Source: Mnemiopsis leidyi (Eukaryota > Ctenophora > Tentaculata > Lobata > Bolinopsidae). Taken from it: a stretch of DNA of 20,032 nt. Below, one piece after another: positions 9,745 to 19,779 of the stretch. The notes beneath the pieces are model-generated. The model was not told where the DNA came from and did no database searches. It was given only the letters and a program-made list of their open reading frames with translations. Numbering within the stretch: the stretch's first letter is position 1; each line of letters begins with the position of its first letter. The stretch spans positions 52,067 through 72,098 of the forward strand of contig JH155759.1 in assembly GCA_000226015.1 (NCBI GenBank), in the 5' to 3' direction. The position numbers and the translations under genes were made by a program.

Positions 9745-10938
9745 CTATGATTCTTGGTCAGCTTCACTTTTTCCATGAATCACATTTTTGTGATACATCA
9801 TCCCATTCTGATTACGAGCCACAAAATCGCATATATCACATTTAACAGATGTTTTTGTTGCAGCATGACCAGATGCACTTTTAGCGTGATACATAAGTTT
9901 TTCTTTATTATTTGTTTTGTAGTCACACTCGTTACACTGGTATAAACCATCTTCACCCTTGACAATCATGTGAACTTTAGCTTTGTGCATGTTTAAGTTA
10001 TTTTTTGAAATAGCCACATGGTCACACTTATCACATGCCAAATCTCCTGCTTTTTTGACTGATAGTTTATGTTTAGCTCCAGCGTGCTTTCGGAGAGCCT
10101 TTTTAGAGAGAGTAGCAAATTGACAATCAGGACATTTTAGGGACCTTCTGTAGGATTCTCTGTGTTTGCCCGTTTTCATATGACCCAATAACTGGCTTTT
10201 ATCTTTGATATTGATTTCACACAACTCACAATCGAAAGTGGGAAGACTTACGTGAGCCTGGACATAGTGACTAGAAACAGCATCTTTAGTGTCCGCTATT
10301 GTCCCACCTGTCAACTCACCCTTGTCTTTCTCCTCAACACTGTTCTTTATTTCAGTTGTGTGATCGAAGTTTTGTGAGAGAACCAGCTCTGCTACGATTT
10401 CTTCTTTTCCAGGAGAAATTACTTCAGGTTTTGCATGCTCTAATTCTACTACGTGAATTGCCTCATGTTTCGACTTTTCCTTATGTGCTTTCAAGACCTC
10501 TGGTTGTTCTGAGCTTGTTGGTGGTTTCTCAAGAGCTTCTGAGTTTCTTGGTAAGTCCTCTGGTTGTTGTCTGGCTATCACCAGTCGCATTGAATTTTTT
10601 CCGTGTGTTGCAAAGCCCCTTGAATTTTTCTTGCATTTTCCACGGTGCTTAGTTAAAATGTGTCTCACCATGTGTGCACCCTTATTATAACTTGGCTTAA
10701 ATGTACAGCCAACAAAATAACATGTATTGAACTTGAAGTCAACGCATTTTACACTCCCCCAATTCGGGGGCCAGAAGTCCATTCCCTCGGTGACTGCTCC
10801 GATAGAACAGCCCAGGTCATGTGATGATCTGATATGGACACCAGGCGAATCTGTAGCTTTAAAGCAGTATGTGCAGAAATTTATAGTGGATTCGTCTAAC
10901 AGCGGAACTGGTAGAAAGTCTTTTAATAGGTTAGTCAT
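9745..10938 (-). CDS. Poly-C2H2 zinc-finger protein 2, paralog of gene 1
   Basis: An uninterrupted 397-codon frame that starts just after an acceptor (CCACCCAG|GATATG), so a 5' non-coding exon is likely upstream. Residues 12-98 repeat the N-terminal module of the upstream paralog: PLLD, NFCTYCF (C22/C25), WPPNW (56-60), C73/C78 and H93/H98. A charged linker with many Glu/Lys/Pro follows (about 100-230). Five C2H2 fingers then start at C237, C269, C302, C335 and C367. Finger linkers such as YRRSLKC and GLYQC match YRRSLRC and GLYRC in the paralog. It ends in a short acidic tail (EADQES). Compared with gene 1 it lacks the first three to four fingers, keeping only half of finger 4. Presumed nuclear DNA-binding protein; target and ortholog unknown. 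Confidence 0.85.
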   Translation of the reverse strand: MTNLLKDFLPVPLLDESTINFCTYCFKATDSPGVHIRSSHDLGCSIGAVTEGMDFWPPNWGSVKCVDFKFNTCYFVGCTFKPSYNKGAHMVRHILTKHRGKCKKNSRGFATHGKNSMRLVIARQQPEDLPRNSEALEKPPTSSEQPEVLKAHKEKSKHEAIHVVELEHAKPEVISPGKEEIVAELVLSQNFDHTTEIKNSVEEKDKGELTGGTIADTKDAVSSHYVQAHVSLPTFDCELCEINIKDKSQLLGHMKTGKHRESYRRSLKCPDCQFATLSKKALRKHAGAKHKLSVKKAGDLACDKCDHVAISKNNLNMHKAKVHMIVKGEDGLYQCNECDYKTNNKEKLMYHAKSASGHAATKTSVKCDICDFVARNQNGMMYHKNVIHGKSEADQES

Positions 10939-11840
10939 ATCCTGGGTGGTATTAACTCAAGTAAGAGGTTAAATCCAAAAAAAATCGTTGATAATTATAG
11001 TACTCATCAATATTATACAGTATACCACACAACAAATTACAGCGGGCTCGTGAAAAAGAGTGTTAAGCATGGGAATAAGAATAGGTTAAACACTAAAGAC
11101 ACAGGTTCAGAGAACGAATATACAAAATCTTTTTAGATCAATCAAACCAAATTCTAACTCAAAACATTATCAACAAAAAAGTGTACAAACAGCTAATAAT
11201 TATTAATTTCATTCCAATATTTCAATATCGTTATATCACATACAATCTACTACATAGCACAAACCCTTTAAGTACCGTAAAAATGTAAATTACAATATCA
11301 CCTCAACGTGACAATTAAAGTATGTTTCAGCAGTCAGCATGCCATAGGCAAAGAAATTCGGATTAAACGTTAAAGTGATAACAAGAACCAGCAAGGTTAA
11401 AAGAGCGTATCTAAAAAAGAAAAAAGCTGACTTTTACAAAGCAAAGCCAAGGAGTCTACACCTACGAATAAAGGAGGGTGGAATCAGATGCACAAAGTTT
11501 GCAAAATGGCGAACGACTCCGGACTCGCGTAAACATTATAAACAATTAAACTTTTAAGTAAATTATTACTATACTTATTTCCTGATAAAACCAATCGATC
11601 CAATAAATCCAAACAATGAAAATTTCATTTATTTGTTAATGCAGACTCTGAACAGCATATAGTTAGCGGTACAAGGAAAATGGGCGACGATTGAACTTGG
11701 GACCACCTCATCACATGTCCTCCTAATTACACTCTCTCTTCCTAGCTGGTATACTGGCATACTACTGTGCTATTTTACACACATACACATACAAGTCGCG
11801 TTGTTTAATGTAAAGTGAATAGCTTTATGGCCGTTTACAC
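10939..11840. other. Upstream region of zinc-finger gene 2
   Basis: AT-rich apart from a GC-richer patch at about 11440-11535. That patch contains AAAATGGCG (11503-11511), a match to the YY1-type core often seen near metazoan transcription starts, so it may be the promoter or first exon of zinc-finger gene 2. The open frame at 11375-11557 (+) is basic but has no domain and is not called. Confidence 0.35.
11503..11511. promoter_or_regulatory. YY1-like site, possible promoter of zinc-finger gene 2
   Basis: AAAATGGCG on + (CGCCATTTT on -) in a locally GC-rich patch about 560 bp upstream of the zinc-finger gene 2 ATG. The match to the AANATGGCG consensus is direct; function as a promoter is inferred from position only. 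Confidence 0.25.
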
Positions 11841-11860
11841 CAGCATTACTAAGTGATAGT

Positions 11861-12140
11861 ACAGGCTACTTAGTAATAGAACAGGCTAATTAGTGATAGA
11901 ACAGGCTACTTAGTAATAGAACAGGCTACTTAGTAATAGCACAGGCTACTTAGTAATAGCACAGGCTACTTAGTAATAGCACAGGCTACTTAGTAATAGT
12001 ACAGGCTACTTAGTAATAGCACAGGCTAATTAGTGATAGAACAGGCTACTTAGTAATAGTACAGGCTACTTAGTAATAGTACAGGCTACTTAGTAATAGT
12101 ACAGGCTAATTCGTAATAGAACAGGCTACTTAGTAATAGT
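11861..12140. repeat. Tandem array, 14 copies of a 20-bp unit
   Basis: The unit acaggctacttagtaatagN repeats exactly every 20 bp from 11861 to 12140 with no indels. A degenerate fifteenth copy precedes it (11841-11860). Variants are few: the last base is A, C or T; copies 2, 9 and 13 read 'ctaat' for 'ctact'; copies 2 and 9 also have 'gtgata'. It lies between zinc-finger gene 2 and the 3' end of the PH gene. Confidence 0.97.
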
Positions 12141-12375
12141 AAAAGAGCTACATGAGTGGACAATTGACATTATTTACAATTAACTCTATACTCTATACAT
12201 GCTGATATAAACAACAGATGTGCTATAAAATTAGGGAGAATGAAATCTGTGTTAACAGGGTTTCCTCAAAAAACGTTAACCTAAGATTAAATAGACCTCT
12301 GTCTTTATACAAGTCTACAGTAAGATACCTACCGACATTTCTAGAATATAAAACTCAAATCCAGAAAACTTCCCC

Positions 12376-14034
12376 TTATCTCTTGCCCTGCACAGCTGGG
12401 TCGTGTCTGTCAAACAAATCCGAGTAAGACGGAGGGAAAGTCCCGTTATCAGAGGCAGGTTGCCAAGGAGAACTGTTGTCATTGTTACCTTGGTTACCAT
12501 GGTTACCATGGTGACCGCTGCTACATCCAGCTCCGTTCTGGTCTGGAGCTGCGTTAGGGTTCTTTGCTGGGGGTTCTCCTTGAAATACCCCGAAATCTGG
12601 GTTATTTGCCTGCAATTGAAAACAGTTACAGTGAGATGAGTCCTGCAGTTATATTGACCGAGCTCTACGGCCCATGGATAATTGGCATGATGTTAAGAAC
12701 TTATCAAATTTGTGATTGGTCACAGGAGAAAAAACACGTACGACAATAAGAATGTGACGTAAAACACGTGACATACAACACGTGACACTAGCTTTACATC
12801 AAGTGACAAAGTGTACCTGTAGAGGGGCAATGGGAGGAGGAAGGATGGAGGAGGGGTCGAGGATCGCAGCTGAAGTTCCCTGTCTTACTCGGTCTAGTTC
12901 GTGTTTACTGTTGGGGAATATAGCCAACATCCAGTCAGCCATCTCTTCCTGTGTGTCATCATATCATCATCAGATCATTTAATAGTGGAAAATACATTAT
13001 CTAATATTGCATGCACTTTTTAGATGTTGGTGCAAGATTTATCTGTTGTACTAACTTTCTGACGATGCGGATTACATATTCGCCTACCGTAACTATCTTT
13101 TCTATTCTGAGCGGATTTGAACATCTAATAAAGTCAATAATTTGTGTCTAAAAATAGCAACAAACCCATGATTTAGCTCGGAAGTACCAAGTAGTACCGT
13201 TTCTGCAAACCACGTCGAACACATAAGGTCCAGCAGCTCCCTTGAAGGACTGGTTTATACAACATCTCGTTATCTCGCCCCTGACCAGCGACCCCCCCGG
13301 GGTTGGGAGCCTGGAATACAGAGAGTTTTTGTTGGGTTGGGAGCCTGGAATACAGATAGTTTTTGTTGGGTTGGGAGCCTGGAATACAGAGAGTTTTTGT
13401 TGGGTTGGGAGCCTGGAATACAGAGAGTTTTTGTTGGGTTGGGAGCCTGGAATACAGCGAGTTTTTGTTGGGTTGGGAGCCTGGAATACAGAGAGTTTTT
13501 GTTGGGTTGGGAGCCTGGAATACAGAGAGTTTATGTTGGGTTGGGGGCCTGGAATACAGAGAGGTTTTGTTGGAAACTTTCAAGTTTTTGTAGGTTTGTT
13601 TTCAAATAGCCTAATAGGAGGCTTAATACTCTCAAGTTGTATAAATCCAAGCTGTCAAGTTAATTGAGGGGGCAGTTCAGGATATGGAGAAAATCAACCC
13701 ACATCTTTAGCGTCAAAGTGATGAAGATAACTGCGGTCCATCTTTACAAATCGTCTTCCCCAGCCCATAAGGAAATTCTTGTATCTGTCCAGATAGCCTT
13801 CTTTCTGAACAGTTTATTCACTTTACAACAAGAATTTAAAGTGGGTATAATTAGCCCATCATTTATTAGAAGTGATGGAACATTCTCCATACAACTAATA
13901 TCTAATCTATTCTGTCGTTCCAAGACAATGCCGACTAATTCTTAGTTTTCACATGTACAGTGTACACAGTGCAGTGAAGAGATACTTACAGCGGTAACAG
14001 CGTAGCCGGCATTCTTTCCTGTTTGTCTGCTCAT
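12376..14034 (-). CDS. Small PH-domain protein with C-terminal PPxY tail (five exons)
   Basis: Exons on - are 14034-13990, 13804-13703, about 13280 or 13273 to 13166, 12948-12817 and 12609-12376, giving about 206 residues. Exon 1 is MSRQTGKNAGYAVTA with donor GCT|GTAAGT. Exons 2-4 make one pleckstrin-homology domain: KEGYL at the first strand, WGRRFVKM, SYLHHFDAKD; then PYVFDVVCRNG and WYFRAKSW; then the C-terminal helix EEMADWMLAIF with the invariant Trp. The tail has a proline run (ILPPPIAPL), an H/G/N-rich stretch (HHGNHGNQGNN, from a small in-frame repeat) and PPSY, a possible WW-domain ligand. Likely role: phosphoinositide-dependent membrane recruitment. No specific family is recognised. 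The exon 2/3 junction is unresolved: exon 2 ends in phase 0, while the best acceptor (GGTCAG|GG, 13280) leaves one base too many; 13273 (CGAG|ATA) or a repeat-borne acceptor would fit. Confidence 0.75.
12755..12786. promoter_or_regulatory. CRE-like site plus two CACGTGAC E-boxes
   Basis: TGACGTAA (12755-12762) is followed by CACGTGAC at 12765-12772 and again at 12779-12786. A related CACGTA lies at 12735-12740. The cluster sits in the intron between the last two exons of the PH gene. Such sites are bound by bZIP and bHLH-Zip factors (CREB/ATF, USF/MITF/TFE types). Enhancer function is inferred only from clustering. Confidence 0.35.
13301..13571. repeat. Intronic minisatellite, eight copies of a 34-bp unit
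   Basis: The unit (ggttgggagcctggaataca + gagagtttttgttg) repeats every 34 bp about eight times with a few substitutions and no internal indels. Because 34 is not a multiple of three, every frame cycles through all three readings and stays open, which explains the overlapping spurious ORFs on both strands. It lies in the intron before exon 3 of the PH gene. Confidence 0.95.
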
Positions 14035-15375
14035 CTCTGCTTCATATTAACTTCACATGTTAAAATACATGTTACAGTACATCAGCCTAGCAGAACTTCA
14101 AGTTATATTTTATTTTGCAGTATTCACTGTGTGCAGAGATATAAATATTTGTACAATTATTATCTAACTACCATCGCCACTCACAAACAAATTGAACAAC
14201 AGTAATTTAGAAAAACTCTGAGATATAAAACTGTAGCCACTAACACAAGGCACCCTACTAAAGGGTCACACTCTTTACTGTATTAGTACAAACTTATCTT
14301 TAAAAAGCAACAACAACGACAGTCTTAGGAAAAAAATTGATATATAAAATACATAAATCAATATATTTTCATACGGTTAACATTGGTTTTAATCATGCTC
14401 TAAAAGTGTAAGGAAAACCACATATAATAGAACCCGGGAATAATATGTGAAACTGCATAATATAATAACATAGGATATTTATACTGCATTATAATATACT
14501 GTGCTTCCGTACAAAAATCCCTTTATCAAAAGCGGTCCACTAAAAACACATTATTTAACACAGAAATCAGAAAATTGACATTTATTAATGCTGAAGACAA
14601 ATCATGAACTTGAAATCTAAATCATAGCCCAGACTTCTGCTGGTTTATTATCATTGACCGCAAATACGTCTTGCAAAAACGTCTCAAATTTTTTAAATTT
14701 AATTCATTCTACTGTAAAAAAGGAGCAAATTTGGTTATTTCTCAAATTTCATGTTCACAATCGGGTACATATTAACCTATCAATCTAATATGATCATAAT
14801 TATCATATCAATCTATTATTCAAAAATTAAATGCATCCGCCTTCAAACTACAGTGTAACTTTAGCAAAAACCTATAAGGTTAATCTAAAGTTTATCCACT
14901 GAAGATTGTCAGAGTTAAAAGACTTAGCTTTTCTAACAGCATCACCACAGAAACAGCTTCCAAAATACAGAATTTACATCTTCCGGTTTACAATTTCCGG
15001 TCAATATCTAAAAAGCTTACTTTCGAAATCATAATACAACATAATCAAATACAACCTGCATATAATAAATTCATTTGAAATAGATTTATAGAACGAAATA
15101 GTCCCTCAATTTACACTAACGCGAATTTAGATTACACTTAGACAACAGTTTACTTAATCAAAGACAATTTTCTTGGTGTAATCAAGATACGACTGTACAG
15201 GGGTGTAATACAATGTACAAGAAAGTACTTTTTCAACTGTAGTTTTTTGTACAATGTGCAGTAGATACAGCATTGTACTGTATATGTTACACTTTATTGA
15301 TCACATTTTAGTTGCGCCAATCTCACAAACTCCAATATAACAAACAAACTGCTACCCAAACAACCAATCACGTGC
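14035..15375. other. Spacer between TBC1D13 and the PH gene
   Basis: About 1.3 kb of AT-rich sequence. It should hold the TBC1D13 3' UTR (right side) and the PH gene promoter (left side). Apart from the poly(A) signal at 15294-15299 no element or exon is recognised; the + open frame at 14023-14205 starts antisense to exon 1 and is not credible. Confidence 0.6.
15294..15299 (-). terminator. Polyadenylation signal of TBC1D13
   Basis: TTTATT on + reads CAATAAAGTG on -, a canonical AATAAA about 77 nt past the TBC1D13 stop codon, followed by T/GT-rich sequence. Confidence 0.7.
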
Positions 15376-18300
15376 TCATCTATTTTTAGCTCTCGAGAAG
15401 AAACTTCCTAAAATGCCGCTTCTACCAGATGTGCTGTTTGGAGCAGGGTTTTCTTTGGTTGGCACTGTGTGTAGTATCAGTTTACCGTCCTTTATTTGGC
15501 AGGCTAGTTGTAGGAGTTGGTAAATGTCTGTCTCTATTGGGTACCTTTGTAAAACCTGGGGGAGGATTAAATACAATATTGTACATTGTATATCATGTTT
15601 AGGTACGATGTGTTGTGTATACAAGTACACTGTACAATGTTGGACATTGTATACCATGTATAGATACATGTATGTATCTATACATTGTATACTATATATA
15701 GATACGATGTGTTATGTATATAGATACACTGTAAAATATTTTATAGCTGTAGCCTAAACATATGTAGAGACAACAGTGTGTGTATGTTCTATTTATTGTA
15801 CATTTTTGCCAATAATTCTACCATATGTGTCAATTAGATCAAATAACAACTCATAAAAGTCCTGCGATAGGCAAATTTACTTCACGTTCATTATTAACCT
15901 TCATGTTATCAATGAAATCTCCGTTGATGAGTCGTGTTCTTTGTGCTATCAACATTGCACAACAAAAATAGAGGAGGAACTTAAACCTGGATAGTTGTTT
16001 CAAGTTAAGTAAAGTAGTTTAACAGTGCTGCATAAAGTTTAAGATTTTTTGAGCAATATACTAGAATATACAGGTCTGTGACAGAGCGGGTCTAAATCAA
16101 TTTTAACAAATATTTTGAAATTAAAATGTAAAGACGACCTTTCAGAGTCAGCAAAGAAAGAGTCCCACAATCTTTGAATTTCTGGGTACAGAAATTCTTG
16201 TGACAGGAGCAATGTAAGCCAGCGAAACGAGAAAAACTGAAAAGTTTTAACTATCTAACTGAAAAATTTAAAAATTTAGGTAACAGGGTAACAGGTAACC
16301 TAATTTTTGACAATTGACATGTTCTATATTGTTTTTCCCAGTTAAGTGAATAATAAATTCCAGTTAAGTGAATAATAAATGCTTCTTTAATCTCGTCTCA
16401 CGGGTTGAATTTTCCAGTTTCACAAACCTGAGGCTTTATATTACGTTCTGTGAGGGCGGCATATAATTGGGGGTCGTTCTCCCTAAGCATATTCATGAGA
16501 CTGTCCATATTGTGGGTGATCCCGCACTGGCTATTGTCCAGTATCTTGATAAAATTGTCCTTTATCTCCGACATCAGGCCTGGGAAAATCTAATTGTGAA
16601 TTACCGTCTTTAAATAAGCAAACAAATGTCTAGATGGTCACAAAATCAGTTTTTCTCTAAATTCATAAAGCTACCACGTTATGGTAGTATTGTTTCAATT
16701 CCTGGTCTGTTATGTATTAGTTAAATAATACCGAATAGATATATTTATCTTACTGCCTCATTCGTCAGATTGTCAAACCCTAACAATTCAACCAATGCCA
16801 TAAAATTTGTGATCCGACTTTAGGTCAAGACCCACAAACAAGCCTTCTCCTACCAGTGAAACAGAAAAAAGCATCCGCCTCAGCATGTTTGACATCAGCT
16901 TCATCACTGTCTGTCACAAATGTGTAGTAAATGGGACCAAGTATCTCATTCATCCCTTGCACATAGGCAATGCCTGCAATGAAACTGTGTTAAGTTCCAC
17001 CAAGATCAAGTAGTGTGATTATGCAATATGACATTTCACAGAAACTACTCTTTTTGAGATTATTACTCGAGGTAATCTTAAGCATACTATTTTAAGCATG
17101 AAATTAGCGCATGATAAAATCCAGATCTATTTTTACTTACCGGGGTTCAGGAGAGCAAATATATGAAGGATCCGTTCACAGACCTCCCAGTGTGCTTCCT
17201 AGTTGAAAAAGTATAAAGATGCTTTCATGTGAAATGTGATAAATACTGTATGTGATATCATTACAGTGAGTATGATGGTACAAAAAGGTTAAAGTCCATT
17301 TAAAATTATGAATAGTTTATAAATTACAAGTATGAATAAACAGGTATGGATAAATAGGATATTGAATGAATGGCCTGAGAAAAAGAAAATGAAAATTAAA
17401 GGTTGTCCAGAATGTAAGGTTAACATGCAAATGAAATAAATGAAAACAGTGAGTTAAAATGAACAAGACATAGATGCAAATAGGATTTAGATTAAATTAA
17501 TTGACTGTACAGCATGCTCTGCTTCGTTTCTGAAATCATTTCCATCTCTATTTGAGGATTTCAAACCCACAAAATACTGGAGAGCACTGTTATCTACCTC
17601 CCCAGTATCTACACTAACCACACTCTGTTCTTTCAGCAAATAATCAATAGGTTCCTTTGATACAGTGCGAGTGAGTTGTTAAGTTCAAGTTAATTCTAGG
17701 GCACAGCCAAAAGCTCATGGTAAAAAAGGAGGAAAATTAATGCTATTGCCATATATGAATTAAAGCTCTAAGAAACATTAAAGCTCTAAGAAACAAATAA
17801 TTTATAACTATTGCCATGTGTAACTAAAATATAAACAAAATTGTCCTACAAGTTCCAAACTCCATCAGCATGCTGGATTCAACAGTTTAATTTGTAAATG
17901 AAAACTTGAATAAACACATTATGGTAATTTTCAAACCTGGCCTTGAGGTAGTATCTGGTAGCAATCATCATCACTGTACTTCTTTTTTGGTTTCATCAAC
18001 TGAGATCCACCAGCTTTTGATTGAGTCACTTGCATAGCTTGTAAATTTGCCTAAATAGTAACAACCTATTTGAGACAAATTATTAAAATACCTTATAAAA
18101 ATTGTGAGAAAATTAGATTATGGAATCGAAATGTTGGCATAACTTGAAAAAGTTAAATACCCAAAAATAATCTCAATAAAGAATATCAAACCTGCTCAAC
18201 TCTAGTTCGCAAGCTCTGGCTACAAAATGAAGCTGGAAATTTTGTTGGCTGTTGAAAGAAACTTAAATCAGGACAAAGTCTTCTCACATCTTTGTCAATT

Positions 18301-19476
18301 TGAGATAAAACTTCATTTTCCTTAAAATATTCAGACCAAGTTGAGTTTGGCGAGGAGGAAAGTGGGTGGTCAGAGGTATCCTGGCTCTGATTGGGGTCGA
18401 CTATCATAGTTCTGATAAATTGATTGTAGGCATTTCTTTGTTTAGCAAGAACTTCATCCCAGTCTGATTTGCTTGGTGGAAGATAATTCAACAGGATTTT
18501 CCAACAAGTGCTTCTTAACCCACTTCCATCAGGAATTCCTGAATAATTGTGGCAAGGTTCAATCTGTTCTTTTTCCTAACTGATTTTGAAAATAAGGTAA
18601 AGTATATCTTACTACTAATAATGGTCATACATGTATAAAAGGTTGAGTCAGGAGACAGGCCAACTGCATGAACTTGAGAGTTTATGAACTTGAGAACAAA
18701 ATCATGTTGGAGACGATCAGGTAAGCTTAATCAGCATTCATGATGTTACAAACCTGGGGCATTACTGTGTCCAATCTCCAAGCTAACAGTAATGGTACGA
18801 AAAGAAACAAAGAAACACAGACACGCATCAAATGCTAGCTATTGACACCAGTTAACCCAGAAGAACTGTGCTCTACCATAGACACTTTTTCAGTGAGGGT
18901 CTTATGCCTATGCAAAATTTATGCTTAACACCAGTGTAACAGAAGTTATTTACTTTAATGTAGTTTTTTTTTCAGAAGTAAAGAAAGAGTAAGTGAAAAT
19001 CGAGGCATGTGGACAGAGGATGAGGGCCAGGGATAGTGGTGTAATGTGGATTAAGAAGGAAGGATTCGATTTATTTGTATTTGTTACACATGTACCCAGG
19101 CTTTTACAGTTATACTGAAGGGGCCCCTGGAAAATTCTAGATCTTTAAACGGGGACCCTCCTCATTTAACCCTCAATCGCAAAGAAGGGCAGAAGTGGTG
19201 CAGGGAGGAGAATGAAATGTTAGAGATGGAAAGCGGGAGAGTTAAGAGGAAGGATGGGATGGGGTAGGGGAAGCAAAGAGGCAAGGTGAACAATAGAAGT
19301 AGGGGAGGGTAAATCAGTGCAACAAGGACATGGGGTCCATGCAAATAATTATGATCATTAAACCATCTGAAAAAATTAATCCAAAACTCACCTTGGAAAC
19401 AAGCTTTCTCAAATTCAGATCTGTTAATTCTTTCTTTGGAGAGAATTTGTACGAACAAATCTTTTCTGTTTGACAT
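15376..19476 (-). CDS. TBC1D13: TBC1 domain family member 13, Rab GAP (nine exons, complete)
   Basis: Exons on - are 19476-19392, 18538-18192, 18050-17937, 17198-17141, 16973-16854, 16579-16428, 16236-16139, 15986-15899 and 15555-15376. Phases join exactly to 1242 nt (413 residues; human about 400). The start is fixed by an in-frame TGA just upstream and by alignment of the N-terminus (a short helix ending in FQG) with human. The TBC domain shows CWKILLNYLP (40-49), the arginine-finger motif IDKDVRR (I109-x2-D112-x2-R115), the glutamine-finger motif YVQGMNE (205-211), CGITHNM, RWLTLLLSQEF and GDF. Both catalytic fingers are intact, so it should be an active GAP. Family knowledge: mammalian TBC1D13 acts on Rab35 and affects GLUT4 traffic. 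The linker at about 145-182 is lysine/serine-rich and poorly conserved, as expected, and the C-terminal tail extends beyond human. Donor 7 (AG|GTCGTC) is weak but required by frame. Confidence 0.95.
15580..15745. repeat. AT-rich imperfect repeats in TBC1D13 intron 8
   Basis: Elements of the form 'cattgtata..atgta.agatacgatgtgtt.tgtata' recur; tacgatgtgtt appears at 15604 and again about 99 bp later. A small palindrome, tagataca-tgta-tgtatcta, lies at about 15660-15680. The + open frame 15524-15757 here is a product of the repeats. Confidence 0.6.
16338..16380. repeat. 22-bp tandem duplication in TBC1D13 intron 6
   Basis: The unit ccagttaagtgaataataaa occurs twice in a row with a 22-bp spacing. 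A similar 18-bp doubling (aaagctctaagaaaca) lies at about 17762-17797 in intron 3. Confidence 0.9.
17199..17936. other. TBC1D13 intron 3, containing an unexplained open segment
   Basis: 738 bp. The - strand frame 17678-17490 is open for 63 codons without a Met near its start and reads like coding sequence (KEPIDYLLKEQ ... LQYFVGLKSSNRDGNDF). Exons 3 and 4 already join as in human TBC1D13 (LPxG.EAHWEV), so this segment is not needed for the standard protein. The rest of the intron is AT-rich. Confidence 0.4.
18539..19391. other. TBC1D13 intron 1, with a long polypurine tract
   Basis: 853 bp. From about 19165 to 19312 the + strand is almost entirely A and G (gcagggaggagaatg ... gggatggggtaggggaag), i.e. 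polypyrimidine on the transcribed sense. No exon or element is recognised in the rest. Confidence 0.6.
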
Positions 19477-19779
19477 TGAATCATGGCATGATCACTAACA
19501 AAAAATTATCATTAAGTATATTCAAGTTAAACAAGTTTTCAAGTTGACAAGTCATAACAAAGTAAGAATATGTGTGTAAACTTTAGTGTTATTGCAAAAA
19601 GTAACGAATGCATTCGTTGGTAGTGAATCTCAAAGTGGTGATATTTCAGCAATCGCAGTTGCCATTCTCAAACCTAAAATGTTGACAGAACGGATTTGTT
19701 AAATATTCTAGTAAATTACAAAGTTAATACTATAAATCAGAAAATAGGAAAAAAAATTATTGTCCAATTTTGGTGTTTG

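Noticed and set aside
10299..10972. + strand ORFs opposite zinc-finger gene 2
   Set aside because: They are antisense shadows of the zinc-finger coding frame.
11375..11557. 60-codon basic ORF on +
   Set aside because: No recognisable domain or supporting splice signals; the GC-rich part is better explained as promoter/5' exon sequence of the - strand zinc-finger gene 2.
11660..11765. tRNA-like B box on - (AAGTTCAATCG) suggesting a SINE head
   Set aside because: The last base does not match the B-box consensus, the A box is poor and no acceptor stem can be formed, so neither a tRNA nor a SINE is called.
13173..13667. Open frames of 76-141 codons on both strands
   Set aside because: They are created by the 34-bp minisatellite, which keeps all frames open; the repeated peptide (e.g. 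PNPTKTLCIPG) is a by-product and the real PH exon in the same region uses another frame.
15524..15757. 77-codon + ORF rich in Tyr/Cys
   Set aside because: It is antisense to TBC1D13 exon 9 and continues into the AT-rich intron repeats.
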